NCBI GenBank assembly: GCA_963971225.1
Contig: OZ020267.1
Location: 104,828,392-104,892,391 of the forward strand
Length of the DNA: 64,000 bases
Direction of reading: 5' to 3'
Origin: Melieria omissa
Lineage: Eukaryota; Arthropoda; Insecta; Diptera; Ulidiidae
In this document: positions 30,100-42,635 of the stretch, one piece after another
How positions within the stretch are numbered: the first letter of the stretch is position 1
Layout: every line of letters begins with the position of its first letter
Notes under the pieces: model-generated
Database searches by the model: none
What the model saw: only the letters and a program-made list of their open reading frames with translations
What the model was told of the DNA's origin: nothing
Position numbers and translations under genes: made by a program

Positions 30100-33000
30100 T
30101 CATTTTTTATTCGCCTTAAATTTCGCATAGAAATTCGAAATCTGATCGTAGCGCACTGGAATCGCATCCAAAATGCCAGTGAAGCTGAAGTTGGTCTGAT
30201 TGCGCTGCTTCTCGTACAGCGAATCGCCAGACAGATAGGTTACCACATTCGAATGAAATTCGGTGGCATTGGGATCGGTGTGACTGGCCACCACATGATT
30301 GCAAAATTGGGCAATTTGCAAAAAGACGCTGGCATCGCGATCTGGAAAAGGAGAAAATTTAATATTTTTCATTGAAAATAGAAAAAGTGGCATAATTCTG
30401 CACTAACCCAGCTTGCGCGGCACCTTCAACAATGACAAAGCCAAATTCTCATTATCGCGCTGAGCGCGAATGTGTCGATTGCCATGCTTGAACTCCTGCT
30501 CCAACCAACGAATCACGTTGCGTGCATTCTCGCTGCGTTTCTTCAAGTCATCCAACTCATTGAATACTATAAAAACAATACAACATTAATTGGCATTAAA
30601 ACCCATTAACCATCGCTTTCTTACTTACCCGCATTAGGTATGAGCACAATGAACTTCTTGCTCTTCACCAGATTCTTCACAATGCTGTTGTACTCGGTCA
30701 GCGCTTTTGCATCCACCACCAGGAACGGCGTCAGTGGATTCTTGCGCAACTGTGAATACATTAAAATTAAGTTACAATAATTACAATTAATAAATGAAGT
30801 TACAATGTGGCATGTTCGCACATTCAAACCATCAACATCACTTACCTCCTCCTCGAGTGTCTTGACTTCGTTCTTCAGCCAAAGTTTGCCCATAATTTCC
30901 GACTTCTTGGTCATGGCCTCGGAGCGTTCCTCGTCGGCGCCGCTGCTCGACTGTAGCAACAGTTTGTCGCACACTGCACTGTTGGTGGTCGTCGAGGCCG
31001 ACGTGCCGCCTCCAGCGCCCGAGGCACCGGTCTGCGACTTGTCCGCATTACGATTGCGCAAGTAGCCCTTGCGCGGCAGTTTCTTGCACTCCTCGACAGT
31101 GTCCTTCTCCTCGTTGCTGGTGTAGCTCTTGCGCACAATACCATTCTTACGATCCGAATAGCGACGAGTACGTCCCTCGGCTCGCTTGCGTGTGGCATTC
31201 TTCATGGTGCGTCGTTCGCGTCGACGCGACGAAGACTTCTTTTCCTCGCGTTTTTTCTTGGCGTTCTCGGTGAAACGACGCGTCTTCACGCAGAAACGAT
31301 AGTTGAACTTCTTCTGCTTGCAAATGAAGAAACCAAAATCGACCATTTTGAAGATACGCAAAATGCACTCCTCCTCCGTGGTGACACGCTCACGTATGGT
31401 AGTCTCCCAGTCCAGTGTCAATTGGGTGCCTTGGAAAATGTCAAAGTTCTTGAAGACGAAATCCTCCACCAGCGGCACATTGGCGCGCACATCGAAGAGC
31501 TCGCTGAGTGCGGGACGAACATGCGGTGTCGTCAGGAACTCGCGCTCAAAGTACACCTTACGAGTGAAGATGTCAATGTTGCAATAGTTGAGCAATTTCA
31601 TGATTTTGTGTATGAACTCGGGATTCGAGTGATAGCAGCCAAAGAGTATTTCGTGATTGATGCGCAACCAGTCGTACAGTATTTTGAGTGCGCGCATAGT
31701 TGGCTCGTTTTTGGCAAAGTCAACAATGATGTTGGGACTAATTTTGGTGTACTTGTTGCGATAGACGAGCTTTTTGGGCGGCTCGCCCGGATTGAGCATA
31801 TCGCTGCCGGCTGGCTGACGTTTTTCGGCATCGAGTACGGCGAGCTCTTCATTGTCGCTGTTCTTAAAACTGAGAGCGCCGCTGCCATTCAGCTGCAGCA
31901 CTTCGAAGCTGCGCAGCAATTCCTCACTGTCCACATCTTGCGAATCGGTGCGTTGCTTTTGTGGCTGCTGCTCGTCAGGATAAATGATTTTCTCCTCCTC
32001 GATGACAATATCCTCGTTGTCCGAGAAACTGGGGCCAACGCCCTCGTTCGAAGTGAGACTCTCCTTGGAGGCCGCAGTAGATAGGCGACGTGCATTTGGA
32101 ATGGACTCAACATTGTTGGCGTTTTTGGTATAATCTGAAAAAAAACAAACATGGATTTTATAGTTTTTTGATGAACAGCTTGCGTGATCAACTATTTACT
32201 GATAAAAATTTGTCAATTTACTTATCCCAATCCACACCACATTACTCACCACGCTCTTCCTGCTCCTCGCGCTCATCTCCAACCGGCTCTGCTTCGATGT
32301 CACTGAAATCCGTATCGAAATTCGAACTCAGATCGGTGTAGTCCTCATCATCCGTGGAGAAATCAGTGTCCATGTCACTCTCCGTATCATAGCATGAACT
32401 ATCATCGGACTGAGCGATTTTGCGTCTGCGTCGGCGCAACTTCATGCCGCGTTTCTTGCTCTTGCATGACAGTGGCGTCTTCAGATCGCTCTCCTTCGCC
32501 TCGTCGCTGGAGCGTGTGGATATTGGATCGACGTTCTTATCGGTGCCGCCATCCTTCACATGCTTATTGCTGTCCTGCGTCTTGATAATGTACTCTTCGT
32601 TGGAGCGTTGACTTCCGCGCGAGTCCGATGAGAATTCCTTATGCGTAATTGGCTTTGCACACAGTTTCTTCTCTTTGCGATCGGTTTCGCCAATCGTGGC
32701 CAACCAGTTCTTGTATTCGTTGCGCGATTTGCGCACCATTGTATCGAACTCTTCGAAATTCTGCGCATAGGTGGCATGGAACTCCTCATTCTCCGTTGAT
32801 TTGGCCAGTATGGTTTGCTCCAGATTGACTATACAGGCGTCCATTAGATCGGAACAGACTGCCACCAAGAACGCATTTAGCGAATACACCTTCTGCGAGT
32901 TGATCATTTTCAATTTGGAGAGGCAAAAGAAGAGTATAGAGACAATTTTGAAGATGCAACTCTCGTCGATTTTGAATGCCTTCGAGCAGAGCACTTTACG

Positions 33001-35965
33001 CAAGTCCACCAGCACGCAATGACACAGCGAATTAAAATCGGGCACCTCCTTGTCGAAGAAGAAAATATCCACAATGAGATAAAAACGCGCATAAAAGTCC
33101 TGCAGACTGAATTCGATCTTCTCCGGGTCGAGCTTCTCCAGATACTCGGCATGCGTGGCAAACAGTTTGCACACATTGTTCTCGCTCAGCTCGAACGGCA
33201 CCAGGCTCACCAGCGAGTACAGATAGTGATAGATCGAATCGAGATCGTGATTCTGACCATAGTACAAGGTGCCCAGTTGATTTTGCGACATGCCAATGGC
33301 TGGATTCAGCTTGAATGCCTCAAAGTAGTACTTGGCTGCCTGTTGCTTGGTGATCTTTAGATGCGCATCAATGCGAAAGTCCAGGAAATAACGATGCAAG
33401 TCGCCCAGGCTCAACAGTGCCGAGTGTATGGTATCCAGAGCGAAGGCAACTGCTTCCATGCTCTTGTCGACGGCGTACGGGTGGCCGTCACCATGATCGC
33501 CGCCGCCGTACTGCTTGCTCTCCAATTCACGTGGATAACCATCGCTTATGATGCTAAAGTCAATCAGATACTTGAGGTCTAGGTCATAGATTTCCTCCAT
33601 TTTGGCGGCCATGCGTTTGTAGTTCGAAATGCCAGCGCACAGAAAGCGTTCCAACTTTTGCAAGTTCTCCTGACCGCCCGGCTGAGCGGTATCCTTCAGC
33701 TCCTTGTTCCAGTTCTTCTTTACGTAGGCAATGAACTCGTAATAACCCTTGCGCCACATAATCTCGCGCGCCTTCTTGCCCACCGACTGATAGTCCCTGA
33801 AAATGATGCGCTTGCATAGTTGCACCAACTGAGAGCGCTTCTCCTCGATATCGTGTTGGAAGAGTTGTGAAATACAGGTGATTTGCTTTTTCACATCGTC
33901 CAGCTGCTTGGCGACAATGTACAGAGAACTGCCAATAGTAAGATAAGTGTAGAGGCTTCATTAATAAATTGTAATGTGAAACATGATTAGGACAAAGTTT
34001 TTGTTCGTAATCTATGTTTATAAAATAGTCACTTGTAAATGCTTGAATGAACAGGATGATTGGCGACAAGTTAGTTTACTGCTCAACACATACAGGGTGG
34101 CGCAAAAGTTGTCAAATGTTGTGTTCTTGGGCTTTCATTTGTTTATGAATGAATGAATAAAAAGAAAGCGATTTATTTTGCGCCACCCTGTATGTTAAAT
34201 CAATTAATCATCATTTACGTGATTAACCCTTACGATCCCGAAGACACAGGGTTAGTCTCGATATTACTTGTTAGTATTTAACCCTTTCCGACATGAAAAT
34301 AACAGCCCGCTGTATGAATTGTATGGGCTCTAGTCCAATATATTGGACATTGTGACTGAAAGGGTTAAATCATGAAACACTTTCTTTGTTAGAGTTCAAG
34401 AGCTAGTAGTTTTGAAAAATTTTAGCATAAAACGGGTTAAATAAATTTTGCATAAATATTTTTTAGTTACAGAAAAATTATTTAATATTTAAGAAAAAAT
34501 ACAAAATTATCACTTTTTGATTTTTTTTAACCATTATTGAAGAAACAGGGTTTTGATCAAATGCGCTCAATTCGTAGACTTCAATTAGAACACAAACTTT
34601 CTCTGATATCGCTGCGAATTATTGGAAATTATTTTTAGGATAACAGTAAAATTTTTGTAATTTGCTTTGAATTCACTTCTAAAAATATGAATTTGTTGGT
34701 GCCTACTTAAATTAAACCCCTAAATCAATGGTACCTTTTGTTAAAAGATGACAAATAGGTGAAGTTGCTCTCAGGCAGCGTTGGGTTCGAAGGGTTAAAC
34801 TATTAAAACAGCTAAACTGATCAATCGGAAAAGCTAATAAATGCCTAAAGAATTAAATCCACAATTAGCTAGAATCGAATAAGATTGCTGACGTTGTTTT
34901 TAAATCAGCAAACTTATGTGAGAACAAATTTTGTTTGTCATTTTGACTAAACCACAAACTATGACGTGTATCCAACGAGGAAATATCAGTGGCGTTCGTT
35001 TCAGTTGCCAACTCGTGATGACAACGTATATTTATATTTACTCAAGTGGCAATAAGCAAAACACAATAAAGATTTTACATCAACCATCAGTAAACCATTG
35101 AAAATTGTACAATATGAAACGAGAATCGTGCGATTAAACTCATTGACAACAGCAGCAACAGTGGAGGCAAAAATGGAAAAACACCGCTTGAAGAGAGCGA
35201 CGCTGGTAAGGCCAGAGTCGTGCAGTAAAAAATCCAACTGATAAGCGGTAAAGCAATGCACATTTCGCAGTAAACAAGCAAGACACACAAATAAGCTAAA
35301 ACAATGCAAATCACATCACAGCAGATGGGTGTGAAGCAAAGAGATAGAGGCGTTAGATTGCATTTAGTTGACCGCCGGAAACTTTGCGCCAATAGAGCGT
35401 CAAATGAGATTATTTTTGCATAGTTCAAATAGTCAAACTATCAGCCGGCAATGGCGCAAAATATCGGCATGTTTACCACATGTTGCATTCCAAATCTTTC
35501 TAAAACAAAAAATATAGAAAAAATCTAAAAATAATCAAATTAAGATGGCAACACACGCAAAAATAATAACTGCGTCAATTAATCACGTTCCAAAGAAAAT
35601 GCGCTATTTTTAGACAAAAGCAAAACAGCAAAATAAAAACACAAAACCAATAAACAATAAAAACAGCACAACAAAAAAACCTACGTGGACGTCATCACAG
35701 CCATTGACGATACAAAGCCATTTTGGATTTTAACCAAAAAAAAAACAAAACCGACCAAAATTACAAAAACACAAAATTAGTCTAGAACAGGACTATGCAC
35801 TCACCGATAGATATCCTTGACCTCGTCAGTTAGGCCATTACGATTGGCATTGCCGCCACCCATGGAACAATTGAGCGCATTCTTATTGCAAATGATATCG
35901 CCTCCTCCGCCGCCAACACCATCGCCGGAGGCATTCAGGCCTCCGGCACTAAAACAATGATCCAT
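30100..35965 (-). CDS. Smg5: Smg5, nonsense-mediated mRNA decay factor (complete, 6 exons)
   Basis: Minus-strand exons: 35965-35805, 33928-32250, 32134-30846, 30749-30629, 30566-30408 and 30341-30100 (TGA). Every junction is GT-AG and in phase, giving 1216 aa, close to the fly Smg5 length I remember. The start ATG at 35965 sits in CATAAAATGG; the frame upstream has only a TTG. The N-terminal third is the EST1 / 14-3-3-like TPR region (IIFRDYQSVGKKAREIMW; later AAKYYFEAFKLNPAIG and NQLGTLYYG). The middle is acidic and basic low complexity (DTESDMDTDFSTDDED; arginine/lysine runs). The last ~170 residues form the PIN domain (FLVVDAKAL, FIVLIPNAVFNELDDLKK). Smg5 works with Smg7/Smg6 downstream of phosphorylated Upf1. 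In known family members its PIN fold keeps only one catalytic Asp and is thought inactive; here the VVD Asp is present. The 1.9-kb first intron holds several MITEs. Confidence 0.95.
30750..30845 (-). other. Smg5 intron 3: 96 nt, phase 0, no stop codon
   Basis: The intron between exons 3 and 4 runs from GTAAGT to CACAG and is exactly 32 codons long. It lies between complete codons and has no in-frame stop, so an unspliced transcript stays open and would insert 32 residues (beginning VSDVDGLNVR, ending MYSQ) just before the PIN domain. The strong splice sites and the poor fit of the insert to the family argue that it is normally removed. Confidence 0.85.
34093..34190. mobile_element. 98-bp Tc1/mariner-type MITE
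   Basis: The ends CAGGGTGGCGCAAAA and TTTTGCGCCACCCTG are perfect inverted repeats, and TA flanks both (34091-34092 and 34191-34192). It lies in Smg5 intron 1 and has no coding capacity. Confidence 0.85.
34227..34794. mobile_element. Possible larger TTAA element enclosing the 83-bp MITE
   Basis: CCCTTACGATCCC after TTAA (34223-34226) and GGGTTCGAAGGG before TTAA (34795-34798) are imperfect inverted ends. No coding capacity is seen. It could also be chance, since TTAACCCTT-type ends are common here. Confidence 0.35.
34282..34364 (-). mobile_element. 83-bp piggyBac-like MITE (family 3), second copy
   Basis: It has the same length and sequence as 21420-21502 but on the other strand, with TTAA at 34278-34281 and 34365-34368. 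It lies in Smg5 intron 1, inside a larger candidate TTAA element (34227-34794). Confidence 0.87.
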
Positions 35966-36542
35966 TTTATGGGCACAACTCAAGTGCTACACGTGCCGTT
36001 GTGTGGTTGAAAACAGTACCACGCGATGTTCGATTTGACTGCAAAGCACAAATGGATGCTGGAAAATAAAACGTTCAAAATAAATTTTAAAAAAATTGAA
36101 AGAAATACCAACAAAAATAAAACTTTATTGGAAAATTTTGACAAAATCAAAAAAACACTCAAATGGAATAAAATTCGGGTGGAATAAAAATTTAAGCAAA
36201 AATAATACAAATAAAACATCTTAAATTGTGAGCGGCAAAACTTACAAGGTGACAGCGTGTCTTGTAGAAGGGAAACGGTAACTAATCTTTTTAGATTTTA
36301 ATGGCTTCAGGTAAATGTCAGCTGCAAAGAAAAGAGCATAAAACAAATGTTAGTAGCTGAAAGAATATTTAAAAAAAAATTCGAAATGCAGACTGTAAAA
36401 CACTGTGGACTGGTTTTTTTTTCAGACGTCAGAAAAACCTAAGCTTGGTTGAAATATTTACAAATTTTGTTGAGCCTTCAATGTGGTTTGAGTTGCAACA
36501 AATGGGCAACTAAGGAAAAAGATGGTTTGGTGTTTCGACAGT

Positions 36543-38667
36543 AGATAGATAGATAGATTTGAAGGGGGAAATGTGCACTGAGACCAAAGTTGATCTATTG
36601 TGCCCCCTACAACTTTAGAGAACGTCCCCGAGTCTCACCGACCTAAGGAAGCATAGTAACTCACGTGGGAGAAGTTGTTTGACGTTCCCTTTTGCAAGCC
36701 AGTACTGGCCCAGGTTATGTCTCCTACTACGGCATACCGCATCGCATCGTATGTGGTGCCTGGAGTTGATTACATCTTAAGACTCAATTGCCTTTTGTTT
36801 AGGGTAACAAGCGCCTCATGCAGGTATCTCTGCATCTATGGGTTTCTTTCGAGTTACAAAAACTGCGCCAATGCACAACAGACAATTAAATCCATTATCA
36901 GGCAAATGTAGAATATGAAAATCTGGTACAAAGTCAATTGTAAACAATTGGGTATTTACCGTATCAGTATCGAATAGCTGGCATTAGCTTTATTGAAAGT
37001 GAAAGCAAACACTTGACTGTTTACAACGTAAATTTTTCCTATCTATGAGTGTATTAGTAGGCCATTCGATCACTTGGGGACTTTGTGAATTTTGTTGCAT
37101 TATGCATTATGCTATCTATGAAACATGACTCATAGGTTTAACCTCTCTCTTCTTTGTGGATACAAATTTAAGAGAGTACTACAAGAGCTGTTGATTCACA
37201 CACACAGCTGTGACCCAATTTGCTATAGTCATGATATGATTATAATCACTGTATTGCTCAACAATCTGCCACAAGTAGCTTCATGAGACTGATTGCAATG
37301 ATCAATAAATATCGTTGCAACCTGTGGAGATAATGGAATGCGATTTGATGCGTTCTGTACTGAGACTTCAACTAAGAGTTTAGTATGAAATGGATGTAAG
37401 TTCAATCAATTTTAAGTAGAATTGCCCCATAAGAATCTGTCACAAGTAGATCCATGTGGCTGATGGCAATGATCTGTACAAATCATTGAATCCTGGAGAT
37501 AATGGAATGCGATTTGATGCGTTTTGCACTGAGACTTTTACTAAGAGTTGAATAAGTTCAATCAACTTTAAGTTGAGTTGCCCTATAAAAAGCTGATCCA
37601 TGCGGCTGATGGCAATGATCTGTACAAATCGTTGAAACCTGTGGAGATAATGGAATGAAATTTGATTAATTTCGTACTGACACTTTTACTAAGAGTTGAG
37701 TAAGTTCAATCAATTTTAAGTAGAATGGCCCCATAAGAATTTGTCACAAGTAGATCCACGTGGCTGAGGGCAATGATCTGAACAAATCTTTGAATGATCT
37801 GTACAAATCTTTGAAACCTGTGGATATAATGGAATGAGATTTGATGAGTTTCTCACTGAGACTTCAACTAAGTGCTAAGTACGTAATGGATGTAAGTTAA
37901 ATCAATTTTAAGTAGAGTTGTCCTATAAGAAGCTGTCACAAGTAGATCCATGTGGCGGATGGCAATGATCTAAATGCATCGCTGAAAGCTGGGGACATAA
38001 TGGAATGAGATTTGGTGCATTTTGCACTGAGACTTCAACTAAGAGTTGAGTAAGTTCAATCAATTTTAAGTTTAGTTGCCCTATAAGAACCTGCCAGAAG
38101 TAGATCCATGTGGCTAATAGCAATGATCTGAACAAATCGTTGAAACCTGTGGAGATAGTGGAATGAGATTTGGTGCATTTTGCACTGAGACTTCAACTAA
38201 GAGTTGAGTAAGTTCAACCAATTTTACGTAGAGTTGCCTTATAAGGATTTAATGGCTTAACAAAGCATGCAATTTGGGCTCTTAAATAAAATCAAGTGGA
38301 CAATTCTGATTATTTACAATAAGAAATATATATACATATTAGGTTTCCTTAACCTATTGTTGACCATATAAATCAATTTTGTAGCTTCAACAAAACTTTT
38401 AAATATCATTCAACAGGTGAAAATGTATGCAAATGTAAAGTGAAGTGGAAATTAATTTGCAATGGAAATTAAGTTAAAATGGCACCTGTGGCAAATTTGT
38501 AACATGGTATAGTAAACAAACAAATAGTAAAGCTTGTCCCACGTAAGTTTCTAAGCTTCATTAGGTCGGTGGGATTGAGAGACGTTCTCTAAAGCTGTAG
38601 GAGGCACAACAGATCAACTCTGGTCTCAGTGCACATTTGCTCTTTCAAATCTATCTATCAATCTAAG
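36543..38667. mobile_element. Long-inverted-repeat element carrying a minisatellite
   Basis: About 130 bp at 36543-36672 (AGATTTGAAG.., ATGTGCACTGAGACCA.., ACGTCCCCGAGTCTCACCGA) recur inverted at about 38530-38667. The interior holds a tandem array (37250-38250). A third, solo copy of the inverted-repeat arm is at about 44050-44180. The structure recalls Foldback-type elements; no target duplication or protein is seen. Confidence 0.6.
37250..38250. repeat. Minisatellite, ~150-180-bp unit, about 6 copies
   Basis: Each unit contains ACCTGTGGAGATAATGGAAT, ACTGAGACTTCAACTAAGAG, GTTCAATCAATTTTAAGTAG and CACAAGTAGATCCATGTGGC. The ATGGAATG word occurs near 37333, 37501, 37649, 37828, 37999 and 38157. 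The array lies wholly inside the long-inverted-repeat element. Confidence 0.85.
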
Positions 38668-40703
38668 CAATTGAGAGTGATATGGTGCAGAGTGAACTGA
38701 AGTTGAAGTTATTTTTCTCGCTCATAATAAATCAGAATGTGCCATTACCTGTGCTGTCTGTGTGACGGTTCCACTCTAACCTAACCTCAATATAATCCCA
38801 TGAATAAAGCCTTATTTATCTCTATTTAGATTAGTTTAAGTGACCTACAATGCCCTCTACGTGGTCAAGTTTGGCAGTTCTGAAAGGCTAAAGTCCGTTG
38901 TTCTTTTTTTAAGAAATCGTTTTTTTAGCTGGGAAACAATTTCGCACCGGAGCAACATTTCAGAGCAGATTAAAAGAAGACAGGCTTCACTCAGCTATAA
39001 ATGTAAACTTTTTGATGTACTTTTATATGGTTTAAGCAGATTCAACCCATTTCAAAATAAAGATAAGGGCTGAAACTGTATGATTGATGATATAAGAATG
39101 GATCCATTCATAGCTTCTCTATTCTATATCATGGAATCTGAATTGGTTTGTGCTAACCAGAAAATCCACATTAAACAAGCTTTCAATCCCCAAAAAATTC
39201 AACAAAAACTGAAATAAAAAAATAACGGTAAAAACAATAACAAATGTGACGCTAGAATCTACAACAGTTGCATCATCTGCCAGCAAAAGGGGACATTCCT
39301 GTCTTGAACAGCTGGCAGCACATAGTCAATTGACTGCCGACTGCCAGGTGTCCTATAAGAATTTCACACCACCATTGCGCTTCTCAGCACGTTTTATCAT
39401 CTTCTAGAACAACAACAACAACAGCAAGAAATGCTTAAAGTCGCCCAGCAGCTGCACGAACGTAGTCTGTACCAAAAATAATTTTATTTAAGACTTGCAT
39501 TGTAATAGGCCGACTCAGGCATTTGTCGTTACTGGGGAAAATACGGAAATGTGCATTTCCTGCGCATCGTTTCTCGCACGTAGACAATTTTCGCGCACAC
39601 ACACACAACGTGTCCTTGACGTCGTCTTATTCAGCACAACTTTCAAGATGATGAGGAGAATCTCCCAGATTTTCTGCAAATTTTGCATGTGATCATCAAT
39701 TTTCGCCGCAACCAAGGCACTGCTTATCAGAAATTAAAACCGAAAATCTCTATTTAACCAATGAAGAGCGCAAGTTTATGCGCAACGCGATTTCGAGAAA
39801 TTGCGTTGAATTTGTTTTCGATGTTGTTTGTGCACATTCCTGCGCTACCCCGCACCTTTCCCAAATGACCAGCTTTGATTTCGTGTATCGTTGAATAATC
39901 AATATGCATTGCAAATTCCACTGTGGTTGTTGTAGCTTTTACTATCTTTTCCCATTTACTTTTAACTGCCAAAACTGCTCCACTTGCACACTACCTTTTT
40001 GCACAATTTGTACTATTCCACAAAGCGTCCGTTTTCGCTTTTTACACTGTGTGTCCTTTGAATTGCACACTTTTTACGTCGTTTATTTTATTTTTTGTTA
40101 ATAATTGAAAGTAATACAGCTCGATTGCTCTACTGATATGTCTCTCTGTCACTTTAATGGAATTATTCACAGCTGCTCCTATTATTTTTTGCTTTTGCTT
40201 TCTAGTTCGTCTCTTGTTCCGTTTGCATGTTCACATACATATGTCTTTCTCGTTCGCGTATGATCGACAAGTTTCTACGGTTTGCAGAGTTGCATGCGAA
40301 AATTAATCTATTACATATAACACTTCTATTACTACCGGTTGTTAGCTCAGCGCAGTATTGCCAGTATTGAATGTTGGAACACGTATACCATTACTATCCG
40401 AAGTCCTGGAAAATATTAGCCGTATTCGCGATCTGTAGTTTTGTAGTAAATTAAGTAAAATGTATCAAATTTTACATCAAATCATGAACGCCCTCGTAAA
40501 TACTTAGTATTTGCAAAAATAGCTGATCTTGGTTACATTTTGTTAGAGGTGAAAATTTTGGGTACAGATTAAAATTCCGCGACATTTTCAATTTGAAGAA
40601 TTTTCATGAAAAGAATTTTCAAATAAATAATGCCGGGAATAAGCAAAAATTCGAAAAAGCTTGAATTCGAACGCAGTTCAGAATGAAAATTTAATTTAAG
40701 TGT
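38668..40703. other. No gene seen
   Basis: Contains a CCTAACCT word at 38776-38788 that may end a small retroelement fragment, and otherwise unique AT-rich sequence. Confidence 0.5.
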
Positions 40704-40711
40704 CCTTAGAA

Positions 40712-41097
40712 CATATATGTAATACTTCTATATTGGCACTAACGTATCTTCACAATGTGTTTTCATTCGGAAATCAAAGGGAGACAAGCGATGAGACAGA
40801 AAACACGAAATTTTGTGAATGTATTTCTATGCGTGTATACATGTGCTTTTCTACACATGAACAACTGTGAAACTGCTCCAGGGGCGGTCGAAAAAATTTC
40901 AGTTAATTTCGACAAATTTTTATTTTTTTCCAGTGAATTTTTTTCCCGCCTGAACGCACCTGACTTTTTTGCCACTTTTGACAGCTGTCAGAGTACATTC
41001 GTTTATCGCTTTCTCGCTCATATTTCATTATTGCTGTACTGTGATGTTGGCGAATGTACTTTGAGCTTAGTGCCAATATAGAAGTATTACATATATG
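40712..41097. mobile_element. hAT-like MITE with 8-bp target duplication
   Basis: CATATATGTAATACTTCTAT at the left is repeated inverted at the right end (~30 bp perfect). CCTTAGAA flanks both sides (40704-40711 and 41098-41105). It sits within a short direct duplication (40630-40711 resembles 41147-41228). No transposase is present. Confidence 0.8.
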
Positions 41098-41627
41098 CCT
41101 TAGAACAACTTTTGTAAGAATTGACGAAAATTATATTAAAATACTTGCCGGGAATAAGTAAACATTCGAAAAAGCTTAAAATCGAACGCAGTTCAGAATG
41201 AAAATTTAATTTAAGTGTCCTTAAAACAACTTTTGTAAGAATTGACGAAAATTAAATTAAATTAAAATACTTGCCATGAGTGGAAGAATTTATCGATGAT
41301 TAAATTCTATCCACACAAAAACCAAGAATACACGATACAAGACCAAAAACCACAAGTCGTGAATACGGCTATTGTACTAAACGAGTTTTTTGCTTTAGAG
41401 ACATAAATGCGGAAAGGAAATTTTTTGAGTGTTTTACCTTCAATGACACTTAAATTTGTAACTGCCTTGAGCTTGCTGTAGTTTATACACAAATCGACAG
41501 CAATCTTTGAAGTTAATTTACATTCAAAGAAGTCTCGCTTGACGCAAAAAACCAGAACTTGTATGTTTTTTATTTTCATATTGAAGTTGATGGCTCTGTG
41601 TTGACTGGTTAAAAATAAATGGATTAG

Positions 41628-42091
41628 GTTAGGTTGCGGTGGCTGCCTCTATAAGAGACACACTCGGAGGCCTGAAAGGCCCATTGTGATACCACATATT
41701 TCACCCGTTTTTGAACTGTGTATGCAACACTGTTTTTGCCAACATATGTTACAGCACACATTTCAAGCGGATGGGGAAAGGGGGGGAGGGGACCTACAGT
41801 TTAACGCCGAATCCGAACGGCGATTGGCAATTTTTTTTTTTTTTGTTCACACTTGGAGGTTTTTGCCATTGCCTGCCAAGAGCGCACTTGTGTGATTCTT
41901 GTAATTCTCATTCCCTTCATGTGGATAGCGATAGAAGTAGATGAGTTGTGATTCTTGTAATTCTCATTCCCTTCATGTGGATAGCCATAGAAGTAGAAGA
42001 GATGTTCACCAGCCCGAGCCAGGAATCGAACCTGGAGCCTTTGGTATGAGGAGCCAGCGTGCTACCCGCTTGACTATCGAGGCCGACATGG
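41628..42091 (-). mobile_element. Complete tRNA-derived SINE, (CCTAA)n-type tail, 13-bp target duplication
   Basis: On the minus strand a tRNA head begins near 42084 (GCCTCGATAGTCAAGCGGG; B box GGTTCGATTCC in a perfect CCAGG/CCTGG stem). The body has the core ATCGCCGTTCGGATTCGGCG then AAACTGTAGGTCCC. The 3' end reads GCAGCCACCGCAACCTAAC. ATAAATGGATTAG lies on both sides (41615-41627 and 42092-42104). A 54-bp internal direct repeat occupies about 41892-41999. The anticodon arm is too mismatched for a working tRNA. Confidence 0.9.
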
Positions 42092-42635
42092 ATAAATGGA
42101 TTAGCCCATGGTTCAATTATTTGGCTTAATTATTATTGAGCCATGGATTAGCCTTGTTGAACTTGCAATGCTGCTAAGTTTACAAAGTCCCAATGTTTCT
42201 GATGAATGGCATCACTCCTGCTGTCAGAACATCAATTTAATTTTGTAACCAAACGAAATTTTTTTCCAAAAAGTATTCGCAGCTCTGCCGAATAGAGACT
42301 TAAGCCATTTTAGTCTGAGAGAACTTAAGACACTTCAAAGAAAATTGCGACATTGTCAACTTTCAGACATTTCTGTTTTACAAATCTCTGACAATTGTCG
42401 ACTTTTGACCATTGCTAACAAGTAAAACCAGGTTATACTTCACCTTTCTCGTACCTAGAACCAGGTAAAGCTAGAAAATTTGATCTTAAGCATAGTTGTA
42501 ATTTAGAACACTGGTCTAAACAATAGCAAATCTTTATCAAGTGTTATAACTCCAAATGGAGTGAAGATTGCCTCAGACTGGAGATAAACCAGCTTAGACT
42601 GATCACCGGGCTGTTTATCGGGCACTACAGAATAA

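Noticed and set aside
31422..32084. 220-codon plus-strand frame opposite Smg5 exon 3
   Set aside because: Antisense shadow of a conserved coding exon; no domain and no splice-supported model.
37250..38250. CRISPR-like regularly spaced repeats
   Set aside because: The units are 150-180 bp directly joined tandem repeats with no unique spacers, in a eukaryotic genome.
42013..42084. A tRNA gene on the minus strand
   Set aside because: The A and B boxes and the T arm are good, but the anticodon arm and acceptor stem have several mismatches and the base before the anticodon is not T. It is the head of a SINE with a 13-bp target duplication.
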